In this document: positions 42,915 through 51,532 of the stretch, in pieces
Position numbering within the stretch: the stretch's first letter is position 1
How the letters are laid out: every line of letters starts with the position of its first letter
DNA from: Chloroflexota bacterium
Lineage (GTDB): Bacteria > Chloroflexota > Dehalococcoidia > Lucifugimonadales > Lucifugimonadaceae
Length of the DNA stretch: 54,797 bases
Direction: 5' to 3'
Assembly: GCA_029262735.1 (NCBI GenBank)
Contig: JAJCYY010000041.1
Coordinates: 1 to 54,797 of the forward strand
Notes under the pieces: model-generated
The model's input: the letters and a program-made list of their open reading frames with translations, nothing else
Told to the model about the DNA's origin: nothing
Databases searched by the model: none
Made by a program: the position numbers and the translations under genes

Positions 42915-43250
42915 CCGGAAGAGGTTGGCTCTGGGGCGGTGACCTGGCGGGACGTCAGTTGCCCGCCGCCAACGGGCCTGTTTGTCCCTCCGTCCAGATA
43001 CCTCGACCGACCCAGGGCCCTGGCAGTGAATCGATTTCCAAGGCAACTGCTACTCGTTTCGGTGTCCGAATAAATCAACGTTCGATCCCAACCGCCTGTG
43101 GTGGGCGGCGAGACACACGCCAGACGATTAGTCGTATCCACAGATCGCGGTCTGCTCGAAGCATCAGATCTGGAACAGTCCGGAGGTCGTGCGAACCAAC
43201 CCGAATGTAGGTAGCCACCGCATAGCCGATTGGCCTGTACGACTGAGACG
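42915..43250. other. Intergenic region, no gene recognised
   Basis: About 335 bases between the CorC-like gene and the hairpin at 43253. I see short GC-rich inverted segments (for example GCCCG...CGGGC near 42961-42977 followed by CTGTTT), which may terminate the CorC-like gene, but no convincing coding or RNA gene. Confidence 0.4.
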
Positions 43251-43252
43251 CG

Positions 43253-43284
43253 AAGAGGCTCCGGGCAAAACCCGGAGCCTCTTT
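43253..43284. terminator. Terminator hairpin after the collagen-like gene
   Basis: AAGAGGCTCCGGG (43253-43265) and CCCGGAGCCTCTT (43271-43283) form a perfect 13-bp stem with a 5-base loop (CAAAA). It lies 24 bases past the collagen-like stop; T residues flank both ends only briefly, so it may work in both directions. Confidence 0.8.
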
Positions 43285-43307
43285 AGTTTCGTGCCTGTGT
43301 CTGGAGG

Positions 43308-43919
43308 CTAGTTCCCGAGAACCTTGTCCACCAGGATAAACACACCCTCAACGCGCCCGGTCGATTCACCGGTCGCAGAGACCGTGAAGTACGAGTTGTT
43401 AGACACAACGAATCCTGCATCGTTAATGTCAGCCGTGACCATGATCGCACCACTGCTGTTTGCTACGGCGTCGCCGAGCAGAACATCAGAGATGTTGGGG
43501 ATGCCGGTCACGGTGACGCGCTCCCCGGAGTTAAAGCCACCGCCAAGAATCACAATGTCGGTTCCAGCGAGCCTGAACTCCACTGCGCCAGCAACGTTGT
43601 TGTTGGAGTCGTGGATCATCAGAGCGGCGTTAGAGCCGTTGGCACCAGGGGCACCGGCTGCGCCGGAAGGACCTCTGGCACCGGCAGAGCCGGGTGACCC
43701 GTTAGAACCGTTCGTGCCATTACTGCCGGCAGGACCACCAGGACCAGCAGGACCGGCGGGACCAGCAGGACCAGCACCACCGGCGGGACCAGCAGGGCCG
43801 GCAGCACCAGCGGGGCCGCGTTCACCGTCGCCACCTGAACATGCAACGGCTGCGGCAAGCCCAACCATCAGCGAAACGAGGAAGAGGGCCTTCACCCTAC
43901 TTCGGAGCAGACCTAGCAT
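43308..43919 (-). CDS. Collagen-like lipoprotein
   Basis: 203 residues. A signal peptide ends in the lipobox AAVAC (C27), so the protein should be lipid-anchored outside the cytoplasmic membrane. Residues 32-97 are 22 unbroken Gly-X-Y triplets (GERGPAGAAGPAGPAG...), able to form a collagen triple helix, then a ~105-residue globular part with an Ig-like beta pattern (DIVILGGGFNSGERVTVTGI, SGAIMVTADI, GRVEGVFILVDK). GGAGG nine bases before the ATG supports the start. A surface stalk with an adhesive or structural head is likely; the partner is unknown. Confidence 0.88.
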   Translation of the reverse strand: MLGLLRSRVKALFLVSLMVGLAAAVACSGGDGERGPAGAAGPAGPAGGAGPAGPAGPAGPGGPAGSNGTNGSNGSPGSAGARGPSGAAGAPGANGSNAALMIHDSNNNVAGAVEFRLAGTDIVILGGGFNSGERVTVTGIPNISDVLLGDAVANSSGAIMVTADINDAGFVVSNNSYFTVSATGESTGRVEGVFILVDKVLGN

Positions 43920-44478
43920 AGGTCCCGTCCTCCATGTACTTATTCGTGTATGCCGATCTTGCGATCGTGGCCGGAGTTCGTGCGGCCGTCGTTCTGACTA
44001 TCGATTAAATCCCACGCGCGCAGTCCGCGATGGACTTGCGACGCACCGGTGCAACTTTAGCGGTGCAAATTCGCGACTGTCAAGGTAGTTTGAGCGCGTC
44101 AAACCCCAGTTTCAATCGCGGGTCTGCACCCATCACCAGACGTTCTGGCTTGTGCGTTCCCGCTCCAGCCGCTCCGGAACGAATGCTGCACACCAACGCA
44201 TTATCCAAGTGTTACCAATAAAGACAGTCCGATCCCACTGTTCGAAGTACCGATTTCGAGGATAATCCTCGCGGCAAGATCGCCGCCGGGCTCGAAGAAA
44301 CTTTCTCCGCTTCAAAGACCGCGCGATACATATGTCTGGCCTATCACTGGCGTGATATCCTTTTATAGAAGAACAAAGATGTAACAGAAGAACATCTCCT
44401 CGCGGCGGTCCCTAGAGTTTCCCTCTTATCCCATTGACCAAAGCTGCCTGGAGCCGCCTGAAAGAGAGTACGCACAGG
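43920..44478. other. Divergent intergenic region between collagen-like gene and rpsO
   Basis: About 560 bases without a convincing gene. It holds the minus-strand promoter at 44054-44083 and must hold an rpsO promoter, for which I found no clear box pair. An AT-rich, purine-rich patch (TTTTATAGAAGAACAAAG, about 44362-44379) lies ~100 bases before rpsO and may belong to it. Confidence 0.45.
44054..44083 (-). promoter_or_regulatory. Promoter of the collagen-like gene with flanking repeats
   Basis: Minus strand consensus TTGACA (44083-44078), 18-base spacer, TAAAGT (44059-44054). The octamer TTGCACCG occurs twice on this strand (44068-44061 and 44054-44047), 14 bases apart, on either side of the -10 box. 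Confidence 0.5.
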
Positions 44479-44742
44479 TTGGATAGTGACAAGAAAGCGG
44501 TGCTGGTAAAAGAGCACGGCGCGTCGGCAAACGATACCGGATCGACAGAGGTGCAGATCGCCCTGTTGAGCGAGCGAATCACCGAACTAACGGAACACCT
44601 AAGGGAACACAAGCACGACCATTCAAGTAGGCGCGGGCTGGTGAAGCTGGTGGGCAGGCGAAGGCGTCTGCTGGGCTACCTCAACGGCCAGGATGTTAAC
44701 CGCTACCGATCTATCATCGGAAAGCTTGGACTACGCAGGTAA
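44479..44742 (+). CDS. rpsO: 30S ribosomal protein S15
   Basis: Primary 16S-binding protein of the small subunit. The 87 residues from the TTG at 44479 match S15 in full: [50 protein letters not shown] and the LGLRR end. This start gives the normal length (about 88); a TTG at 44434 would add 15 residues. The ribosome site is weak for both. pnp follows after a terminator, the usual rpsO-pnp order. Confidence 0.93.
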   Translation: MDSDKKAVLVKEHGASANDTGSTEVQIALLSERITELTEHLREHKHDHSSRRGLVKLVGRRRRLLGYLNGQDVNRYRSIIGKLGLRR

Positions 44743-44746
44743 CAAG

Positions 44747-44769
44747 ACGCCCCGTCCCTGGGGCGTTTT
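44747..44769 (+). terminator. Terminator after rpsO
   Basis: ACGCCCC (44747-44753) pairs with GGGGCGT (44760-44766), six-base loop, followed by TTTC. It lies four bases past the stop. Some read-through to pnp is likely, as the next gene is ~220 bases on. Confidence 0.75.
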
Positions 44770-44990
44770 CTGTTGTGACGCTACTTTGACTTGTTTGGTC
44801 CGCACCTGAGCGGCAGACGGTCGGAGCGGCGACAGTCTCTCAAAGGTCACCCCGGACCGTTCGGCCGCCCACGCGGGCGCAGGTCGTGACCAGAGACTCA
44901 ACGGGTGAACCGTGCAACAGCTCGCTAATCGGTCCCCGGAATTACCCCGCCTGATCGAACAGATCGCTTCAGGCAACGAAAAGAGAAAAG

Positions 44991-47402
44991 ATGACACAGG
45001 AAATACACAAATTTGAGATTGAAGTTGGCGGTCGTATCCTTGAACTAGAGACGGGTAGAGTCGCCCACCAGGCCGGAGGCGCGGTAACCGTCAGGTACGG
45101 CGACACACTTTTGCTCTGCACAGCTACAGGATCGAAGAAGCCTCGCGAGGGCGTCGACTTCCTTCCTCTGACGATCGATGTTTCAGAGCGTGCATACGCA
45201 TCCGGCAAGTTGCCCGGCGGGTTCTTCAAACGTGAAGGCCGCCCCGGCACCGATGCGATACTTGCAGCGCGTCTATGCGACCGGCCGCTCCGCCCGCTGT
45301 TCCCCAAGGACTACCACAACGAGACCCAGATCATCACAACGGTGATGTCTGCGGACCGAGTCAATCCGCACGCCGCACTTGGCATCGTCGGCGCTTCAGC
45401 GGCGCTAACTATCTCCGACATCCCGTTCGACGACCCGGTGAGCGCGTGCGTCATCGGTCTTGTCGATGGCGAGCTGGTTGTAAATCCCACCTACCAGGAG
45501 CTGCAGGAAAGCCTGCTTGACCTGACCGTAGCGGGCACCGCAGACGCCGTGATGATGGTCGAGGCCGGTGCGAAGATCGTGAGCGAAGAGGTTCTGCTCG
45601 ATGCGCTGGAACTGGCGCAGGAAGTGAACGGAGCCATCGTCGACCTGATTCGAGAGATGCAGGAAAAGATCGGGAAGACGAAGTGGGAGCCAACGCCGAA
45701 GTCGGACGCAGAGAACGCGGCGGGCGACGCTGCCCGGTCATACATTGGCGACAAGCTGAAGGACGCGCTCAAGCTGCCGGGCGACAAGCAGGACCGCGTT
45801 GCCGCGATAGCCAAGATCGGTGATGACGCAATCGCCGCGCTTAGCAACGAGCACGACGCAGGAACTGTCAAGGCAACCTTTTACTCAATGGAGAAAGAGG
45901 CTGTCCGCGAGTCGATCCTTAATGAGGGCCGACGACCGGACGGACGGACGCTTACCGAGATCCGACCGCTTCACTCTGAGGTCGGCTATTTGCCTCGAGT
46001 ACACGGCTCCGCCATCTTCACTCGTGGCGAGACACAGATAATGAACGCCGTCACGCTGGCCTCGGCCGGTGAGCGGCAGCGCCTGGACACCTATGGTCCG
46101 GAAGAAGAAAAATTCTTCATCCACCACTACAACTTCCCACCATTCTCCACCGGAGAGGTTGGCCGCTATGGCTTTACCGGTCGCAGGGAAGTCGGTCACG
46201 GAGTTCTTGCAGAGCGCGCGCTACAGGCAGTGGTCCCCTCACAGGAAGAGTTCCCGTACACCATCCGATCGGTCTCTGAGGCTCTGTCCTCCAACGGCTC
46301 GACATCGATGGCCAGCGTCTGCTCCGGCTGTCTCGCACTCATGGACGCCGGTGTGCCGATCAAGGCTCCCGTAGCCGGTATCGCCATGGGGCTGATTACA
46401 GGGGAGGCCGGTAGATACTCGGTTCTGACGGACATCCAGGGTGCCGAAGACCACGCCGGAGACATGGACTTCAAGGTGGCTGGCACCACCGAAGGCGTGA
46501 CCGCGCTCCAGATGGATATCAAGGTAAAGGGAATCACGTTCGAGATCATGCGAGAAGCGCTAGAGCAGGCACGAACCGCTCGCCTGCAAATCCTGGAGCA
46601 CATGACGGGAACTCTGTCTGCACCTCGCTCCGACCTGAGCGAATTCGCCCCGCGAATGATGTCGATCAACATCCCGACTGACAAAATCGGCGCGCTCATC
46701 GGCCCCGGAGGCTCCATTATCCGCGGCCTGATCGACGAGTACGGCGTCTCGATCGATGTCAATGACGAGGGAATTGTGGTCATCGGCTCTCCGGACAGGG
46801 AGAACGCAGACAAGGCCAAGGCGGCCATCGAGATGCTCACCCGCGACATCGAGGTCGGCCAGACCTACAAGGGCAAGGTCGTCCGCATCATGCCGTTCGG
46901 CGCATTTGTCCAGCTGATTCCAGGCAAGGACGGTTTGGTCCACATTAGCGAGTTGAGCGAAGAACGGGTTCCGGACGTCGAATCGGTCGTGAAGATCGGA
47001 GACGAGATCGAGGTCATGGTCATCAAGGTCGACCACATGGGCCGTGTCGATCTCTCCGCTCGTGCCGTGAAAGAACAGAGCAAGGCAGGCGAAGTCCGCG
47101 ATGACAAGGACTGGGCCGAAAAGTTCGAGCGGCGCGACAGACGTGACGGCCCGAGTGGCCCAAGCGGCCCGAGTGACCGGGGCGGACGGCCTGACGACAG
47201 ACGCGGTGGTGGTGGAAGACGCGACGATAGGCGCGGGGGTGGCCAAAGCGGCCCAAGGGACAGTGGCGGCGACCGAGGTGGCGACAGGCCACCACGCCGG
47301 GATGGTGAAAATGGCGGTGCTCGTGAAGATCGCAGTGGTGGCAGACGCCCAATCGGCGGCTTTGACGGAGAGCGCCGCGTTGGACCGCCACGAAGGCGTT
47401 AG
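44991..47402 (+). CDS. pnp: Polyribonucleotide nucleotidyltransferase (PNPase)
   Basis: Phosphorolytic 3'-5' exoribonuclease. 803 residues: first RNase PH domain (VTVRYGDTLLLCTATGSKKPREGVDFLPL), helical linker, second RNase PH domain (TRGETQIMNAVTL, HYNFPPFSTGEVGRYGFTGRREVGHG, SNGSTSMASVCSG, AGIAMGLI), KH domain (IPTDKIGALIGPGGSIIRGL) and S1 domain (GKVVRIMPFGAFVQLIPGKDGLVHISELS). The last ~110 residues are an Arg/Gly/Asp-rich, disordered tail, which may bind RNA or recruit partners. It is followed 27 bases later by dapB. Confidence 0.97.
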   Translation: MTQEIHKFEIEVGGRILELETGRVAHQAGGAVTVRYGDTLLLCTATGSKKPREGVDFLPLTIDVSERAYASGKLPGGFFKREGRPGTDAILAARLCDRPLRPLFPKDYHNETQIITTVMSADRVNPHAALGIVGASAALTISDIPFDDPVSACVIGLVDGELVVNPTYQELQESLLDLTVAGTADAVMMVEAGAKIVSEEVLLDALELAQEVNGAIVDLIREMQEKIGKTKWEPTPKSDAENAAGDAARSYIGDKLKDALKLPGDKQDRVAAIAKIGDDAIAALSNEHDAGTVKATFYSMEKEAVRESILNEGRRPDGRTLTEIRPLHSEVGYLPRVHGSAIFTRGETQIMNAVTLASAGERQRLDTYGPEEEKFFIHHYNFPPFSTGEVGRYGFTGRREVGHGVLAERALQAVVPSQEEFPYTIRSVSEALSSNGSTSMASVCSGCLALMDAGVPIKAPVAGIAMGLITGEAGRYSVLTDIQGAEDHAGDMDFKVAGTTEGVTALQMDIKVKGITFEIMREALEQARTARLQILEHMTGTLSAPRSDLSEFAPRMMSINIPTDKIGALIGPGGSIIRGLIDEYGVSIDVNDEGIVVIGSPDRENADKAKAAIEMLTRDIEVGQTYKGKVVRIMPFGAFVQLIPGKDGLVHISELSEERVPDVESVVKIGDEIEVMVIKVDHMGRVDLSARAVKEQSKAGEVRDDKDWAEKFERRDRRDGPSGPSGPSDRGGRPDDRRGGGGRRDDRRGGGQSGPRDSGGDRGGDRPPRRDGENGGAREDRSGGRRPIGGFDGERRVGPPRRR

Positions 47403-47429
47403 ACCGCAGCATCAGGAGACAGAACGCCC

Positions 47430-48251
47430 GTGGCTGAGTCAACACAGATAAAGGTTGCCGTCAGCGGTGTCCTCGGCAGGATGGGCTCGACGGTCCTGGC
47501 AGCTGTCGCCGGTGACCCGGCGATGGTTGCGGTAGGTGGCGCAGACCCGGCGGCTGCTACCGACACGGTTGCGAATCCGCAGTCCGGGGAACAGCTACCG
47601 CTCCGTGCCAGTCTCGGAGAGTTGATCGAGGATGCAGAGCCGGATGTGGTCGTCGACTTCTCCAACGCAACGGGCGCAATGGCCACTTTTACGGCCTGTG
47701 CTCCAGTCGGGGTGTCCGTCGTCTCCGGGTCGACCGGGCTATCCGAAAGTGACCTTGAAGAAACCGGCAAGCTGGCGAGTCAGCACAGCGTCGGCATCAT
47801 CTCCGCTTCAAACTTCGCACTCGGAGCCGTGTTGCTCGGCTATCTCGCGGGCATCGCATCAAAGTACTTCGACTACGCGGACCTGATCGAGTCACACCAT
47901 GAAGCCAAAGTTGATGCCCCGTCGGGCACCGCTCTGTCCATCGCACAGGCGATGGTCGATGGCCGCGGTGGCCGGTTCACTCAGAATGAAGCCGAAAAAC
48001 AGACGTTATCCGGTACACGCGGCGGTGATTTTGAGGGTATAAATGTTCATAGCGCCCGCATGCCGGGACGCGTAGCACGGCATGAAGTCGTGTTTGGCGG
48101 AACGGGGCAGACATTGACGATGATCCACGACTCAATAAACCGCGACAGCTTCATGCCCGGCGTATTGCTGGCGGTTAAACGCGTCGTCACACAAGACGGT
48201 CTCGTCGTTGGCCTCGACCGCGTGCTGGGGCTGGACGAGCTCAAGCCGTAG
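47430..48251 (+). CDS. dapB: 4-hydroxy-tetrahydrodipicolinate reductase
   Basis: Reduces the DapA product with NAD(P)H on the lysine/diaminopimelate route. The 273 residues have an N-terminal nucleotide-binding GVLGRMGS, DVVVDFSNATG, the catalytic block ESHHEAKVDAPSGTAL (H156, H157, K160) and the C-terminal FGGTGQTLTMIHDSINRDSF. The start is a GTG (47430) with AGGAG 11 bases upstream. It is followed by asd and dapA, grouping three successive lysine-pathway enzymes, and preceded by pnp. Confidence 0.95.
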   Translation: MAESTQIKVAVSGVLGRMGSTVLAAVAGDPAMVAVGGADPAAATDTVANPQSGEQLPLRASLGELIEDAEPDVVVDFSNATGAMATFTACAPVGVSVVSGSTGLSESDLEETGKLASQHSVGIISASNFALGAVLLGYLAGIASKYFDYADLIESHHEAKVDAPSGTALSIAQAMVDGRGGRFTQNEAEKQTLSGTRGGDFEGINVHSARMPGRVARHEVVFGGTGQTLTMIHDSINRDSFMPGVLLAVKRVVTQDGLVVGLDRVLGLDELKP

Positions 48252-48328
48252 GGCGGCGCAGACTCCGGTTCCCGATCAGCGCAACTCGCCCATCAATTAC
48301 CCTGCTGTCAGAAATTTCCGAACACTTC

Positions 48329-48370
48329 CGTCATCCTGAGCCAGCCCGTCAAAGGGCGGCGGAAGGTCGA
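48329..48370. repeat. Short REP-like repeat before asd
   Basis: CGTCATCCTGAGCCAGCCCG, then TCAAAGGGCGGCGGAAGGTCGA, in the 207-base dapB-asd gap. It shares the CATCCTGAGC core with the element at 35968, and GCC-GCCC/GGGCGGC within it can form a hairpin. Confidence 0.45.
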
Positions 48371-48458
48371 CCGAGACGGCCGACACCACCCCTCTCTAAC
48401 TCGCGCCCTTAGACGGGCATCCGACAAGGGAGAGAGGATGTAGAAGGAGCAACAGACC

Positions 48459-49505
48459 ATGAACAGCTCAGACCTGACCATCGCGATCGTTGGAGCGACC
48501 GGCGCCGTCGGCCGCATCGCACTTGACCTGCTCGCAGAGCGCGATCATCCCGTGGAAAAGATCGTGGCAATGGCCTCTTCTCGTTCCGCAGGAAAAAAGC
48601 TTCCATATAAAGGAAAAGAGCTGGTAGTTGTGGAGGCCACACCTGATGCGTTCACCGGAGCAGACGTGGCATTCATCTCGGCAAGCTCTGAAGTCAGCAA
48701 GCGACTCGCACCAGAGGCGGTCAGCCGCGGCGCGCTGGTGATCGACGATGGCTCTGCATTTCGCATGGAGGATTCGGTCCCACTCGTGGTGCCAGAAGTC
48801 AACGGCGCTGATGTCGAGTGGCACTCCGGCATCATCTCGATTCCGAACTGCACCACGACTCCGCTTGTCATGGTCCTCGATGCCCTGCGGTCTGTGGCTC
48901 CGATCACGGCGGTCACGGTAGCCACTTATCAGTCCGTCACCGGAACAGGTGCAGCAGCAGACGTCGAGTTGCTGACCCAGTCGCGCTCCGTGCTCGATTC
49001 GGAAGATGTCGTGATCGAGCAGTACCCATACCAGATTGCATTCAACGTCATCCCGCAGGTCGATAACTTCCTGGCAAGCGGTTACACCGTGGAAGAGGAC
49101 AAGATGTTGAACGAGTCACGCAAGATTTTGCACGAGCCGACGCTCCGTCTTGCGGCAACCTGTGTGCGCGTACCGGTCCAGGTTTCACACAGTGAGTCTG
49201 TGACCGTCGAATTCCTGAACCGGGTGAGTGTGCAAGAAGCGAAGCAGGCAATGAGCGATGCCGACGGCTTGCTGCTGGTGGACGATCCGCAGAACAATGT
49301 CTACCCTATGCCTCTCAAAGCGGCGGGTGACGATGAGGTGCATGTCGGCCGGATCCGAGACGACATAGCGCACGACAATGGCCTGAGCCTGTGGCTATCT
49401 TGCGATAACCTCAGGAAAGGTGCGGCGCTTAACGCCTTGCAGATTCTGGATGAAGTGCTGAGGCGGGACTGCCTCAAACCGTCTAAGAAGACGGCGGCGA
49501 TCTAG
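48459..49505 (+). CDS. asd: Aspartate-semialdehyde dehydrogenase
   Basis: Reduces aspartyl phosphate to aspartate semialdehyde, the branch point to lysine, threonine and methionine. 348 residues: NADP-binding IVGATGAVGR (10-19), SIPNCTTTPLVM with nucleophile C131, YQSVTGTGAAA, and a C-terminal half with RVPVQVSHSESVTVEF (catalytic His region) and DEVHVGRIRDD. GGAG nine bases before the ATG supports the start. It supplies the substrate of DapA, the next gene 35 bases downstream. Confidence 0.96.
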   Translation: MNSSDLTIAIVGATGAVGRIALDLLAERDHPVEKIVAMASSRSAGKKLPYKGKELVVVEATPDAFTGADVAFISASSEVSKRLAPEAVSRGALVIDDGSAFRMEDSVPLVVPEVNGADVEWHSGIISIPNCTTTPLVMVLDALRSVAPITAVTVATYQSVTGTGAAADVELLTQSRSVLDSEDVVIEQYPYQIAFNVIPQVDNFLASGYTVEEDKMLNESRKILHEPTLRLAATCVRVPVQVSHSESVTVEFLNRVSVQEAKQAMSDADGLLLVDDPQNNVYPMPLKAAGDDEVHVGRIRDDIAHDNGLSLWLSCDNLRKGAALNALQILDEVLRRDCLKPSKKTAAI

Positions 49506-49540
49506 GAAACAACCCATCTACCAGCGAACCGGATAGCGAT

Positions 49541-50443
49541 ATGGCAACTCCAGGACGACTTCTTACAGCGATGGTCACGCCGTTCACTGAAGACGGCGAA
49601 GTCAACTTCCCCCAGGCGCGCAGGCTAGCGGCGGCGCTCCTCGATTCGGGTTCGGACGGCCTTGTGATTGGCGGGACGACCGGCGAGGCTCCGGCTATGA
49701 GCGCCGACGAGCGGCTCCGGCTTTTCGACGAGGTGAAGCAGGAGATAGGCGAGCGCGGTGCCGTTGTAGCGGGGACGACAGACAATAACACACGCGGCTC
49801 GATCGAACTTTCAAAAGAGGCTGAGCGTGTCGGTATAGACGCACTTCTGCTGACCGTTCCCGCCTACAACAAGCCTCCGCAGGAAGGGCTTTACCAGCAC
49901 TTCAAGGCGATTACAGATAGCGTCGGCATTCCCGGGATTCTCTACAACGTGCCGAGCCGTACCGCGCTCAACATGACTGTGGAAACGACGCTGAGGTTGG
50001 CTGAGATCGACAACATCATTGGCGTGAAAGAGGCGTCGAGCGACCCGACTCAGATCACCCAGGTGATCGACGGCGCACCCGATGGCTTCAACGTGTGGAG
50101 CGGCAATGATGACGAGACTTTCTCAATCATGTGCACTGGCGGCTTCGGAATAGTGAGTGTCGCAAGCAACGTTATCGGAAGCCAGATCAAGCAGATGATG
50201 GGGCTAATTCTCGAAGGAGATGTTGAGGCCGCTGCCAGTGAACACAGGCGCCTGCTTCCGTTCTTCAAAGCGCTGTTCTGGGTGACGAACCCGATTCCCG
50301 TCAGATATGCGCTTTTGCGCCACGGATTCGAGGCCGGACCACCGCGCCTTCCAATGATCCCGGCCCCCGCGGACTTCCGCGAAAAATTTGACCCGGTGAT
50401 GGACCGTTACCAGATGGACCTGCCGGTTGGAGTGCCTGTCTGA
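49541..50443 (+). CDS. dapA: 4-hydroxy-tetrahydrodipicolinate synthase
   Basis: Condenses pyruvate with aspartate semialdehyde, the first committed step to lysine and diaminopimelate. 300 residues with all key positions: T46-T47 (GGTTGEAP), Y135 (LYNVPSR) and Schiff-base K163 (IIGVKEASS). This contrasts with the paralogue at 18170-19081, which lacks the threonines and tyrosine. It is the last gene of the dapB-asd-dapA group and is followed by a terminator. Confidence 0.96.
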   Translation: MATPGRLLTAMVTPFTEDGEVNFPQARRLAAALLDSGSDGLVIGGTTGEAPAMSADERLRLFDEVKQEIGERGAVVAGTTDNNTRGSIELSKEAERVGIDALLLTVPAYNKPPQEGLYQHFKAITDSVGIPGILYNVPSRTALNMTVETTLRLAEIDNIIGVKEASSDPTQITQVIDGAPDGFNVWSGNDDETFSIMCTGGFGIVSVASNVIGSQIKQMMGLILEGDVEAAASEHRRLLPFFKALFWVTNPIPVRYALLRHGFEAGPPRLPMIPAPADFREKFDPVMDRYQMDLPVGVPV

Positions 50444-50467
50444 TACGTCGCTGCGAATGAATAATGG

Positions 50468-50499
50468 GAAGGGTCGCCAGGTGGCGACCCTTCTTTATT
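50468..50499 (+). terminator. Terminator of dapA
   Basis: GAAGGGTCGCC/GGCGACCCTTC (50468-50478, 50483-50493), a perfect 11-bp stem with AGGT loop, followed by TTTATT. It starts 25 bases after the stop. Confidence 0.9.
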
Positions 50500-50526
50500 C
50501 TGCCTTTGACGGTCAGGAGTATAAGA

Positions 50527-51348
50527 ATGCCACTGGATGAATTTCGCCGGGTAAACCTCGACAACTGGAATGAACGGACGGCAATTCACGCTGGATCGAA
50601 GCTGTACGACCTCGAAGGCTTTGTCTCTGATCCGAAGAAGGTCAGTGGTGTCGTTGCATTCGATGTTCCTGATCTCGGAGATGTGAAAGGCAAGTCGCTG
50701 CTCCACCTCCAGTGCCACATCGGGACGGACACCCTGTCGCTCGCACGGCTCGGTGCCACGGTCACCGGCGTCGACTTTTCGCCGGATGCGATAGCAACGG
50801 CCAGGAAGCTAAGTGCAGACAGCGGCACTCCGGGGCGGTTCGAGATCGCCGAGCTTTACGACACTCCAAACGTCATCACCGAACAGTTCGACGTCGTCTA
50901 CACGGGCGTTGGGGCGCTTACATGGCTTCCCGATATCGCAGGATGGGGTCGAGTTGTCTCGACCATGTTGAAGCCCGGAGGCACCTTTTTTATCAGGGAC
51001 TTTCACCCGATGTTGTGGACCATCGACGATGAAAGGGAGGGCGACGAACTAGTAGTCAAGTATCCGTATTTTGAGACATCGGCGCTGCGCTTCGAAAACG
51101 AAAACACATACAGTGACGGCGACCGCCTGGAAAACAAGGTTAACTTCGAATGGAACCACGGCCTCGGCGAGGTGGTTATGGCGTTGCTGGACAATGGCCT
51201 CCGCCTGGAACTTCTGCGCGAACACGTGGTCGCAGAGTCTCGAAACCTGCCGTGGATGGTTGAGGACGCCGAAGGGCGATGGAGGTTGCCGTCGGGACAG
51301 GAACGATTGCCGCTGATGTATTCAATCCGGGCTGTGAAGGTGTCATGA
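50527..51348 (+). CDS. SAM-dependent class I methyltransferase
   Basis: 273 residues from the ATG at 50527, which has AGGAG eight bases upstream; an ATG at 50464 lies inside the dapA terminator and is unlikely. SAM-binding motif I is LLHLQCHIGTDTLSLARLGA (58-77), followed by VTGVDFSPDAI, FDVVYTGVGALTWLPD and LKPGGTFFIRDFHPML. This is the small-molecule methyltransferase_11 type. The substrate cannot be inferred; the neighbours, dapA and yvcK, give no hint. Confidence 0.88.
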   Translation: MPLDEFRRVNLDNWNERTAIHAGSKLYDLEGFVSDPKKVSGVVAFDVPDLGDVKGKSLLHLQCHIGTDTLSLARLGATVTGVDFSPDAIATARKLSADSGTPGRFEIAELYDTPNVITEQFDVVYTGVGALTWLPDIAGWGRVVSTMLKPGGTFFIRDFHPMLWTIDDEREGDELVVKYPYFETSALRFENENTYSDGDRLENKVNFEWNHGLGEVVMALLDNGLRLELLREHVVAESRNLPWMVEDAEGRWRLPSGQERLPLMYSIRAVKVS

Positions 51349-51532
51349 GACGGGTTCACTCTAGATATGGCCAGCCGTCACCGAACCTGCGCATTGGCAC
51401 CTATTGCGGCCGTTGAGGTGCGGGCATACGGTTTTTACACGCGTTGCATTAGTCTGAGATGCCGACCATTCGATCAGTTTCGTTATGTTGCCTCTGAGCG
51501 TCTGCCACAGAAGTCGAATCGAGTAACAAAGA

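Noticed and set aside
43619..43864. Repeats in the collagen-like gene as a CRISPR or tandem repeat locus
   Set aside because: They are degenerate 9-base units encoding Gly-X-Y triplets in frame, without spacers.
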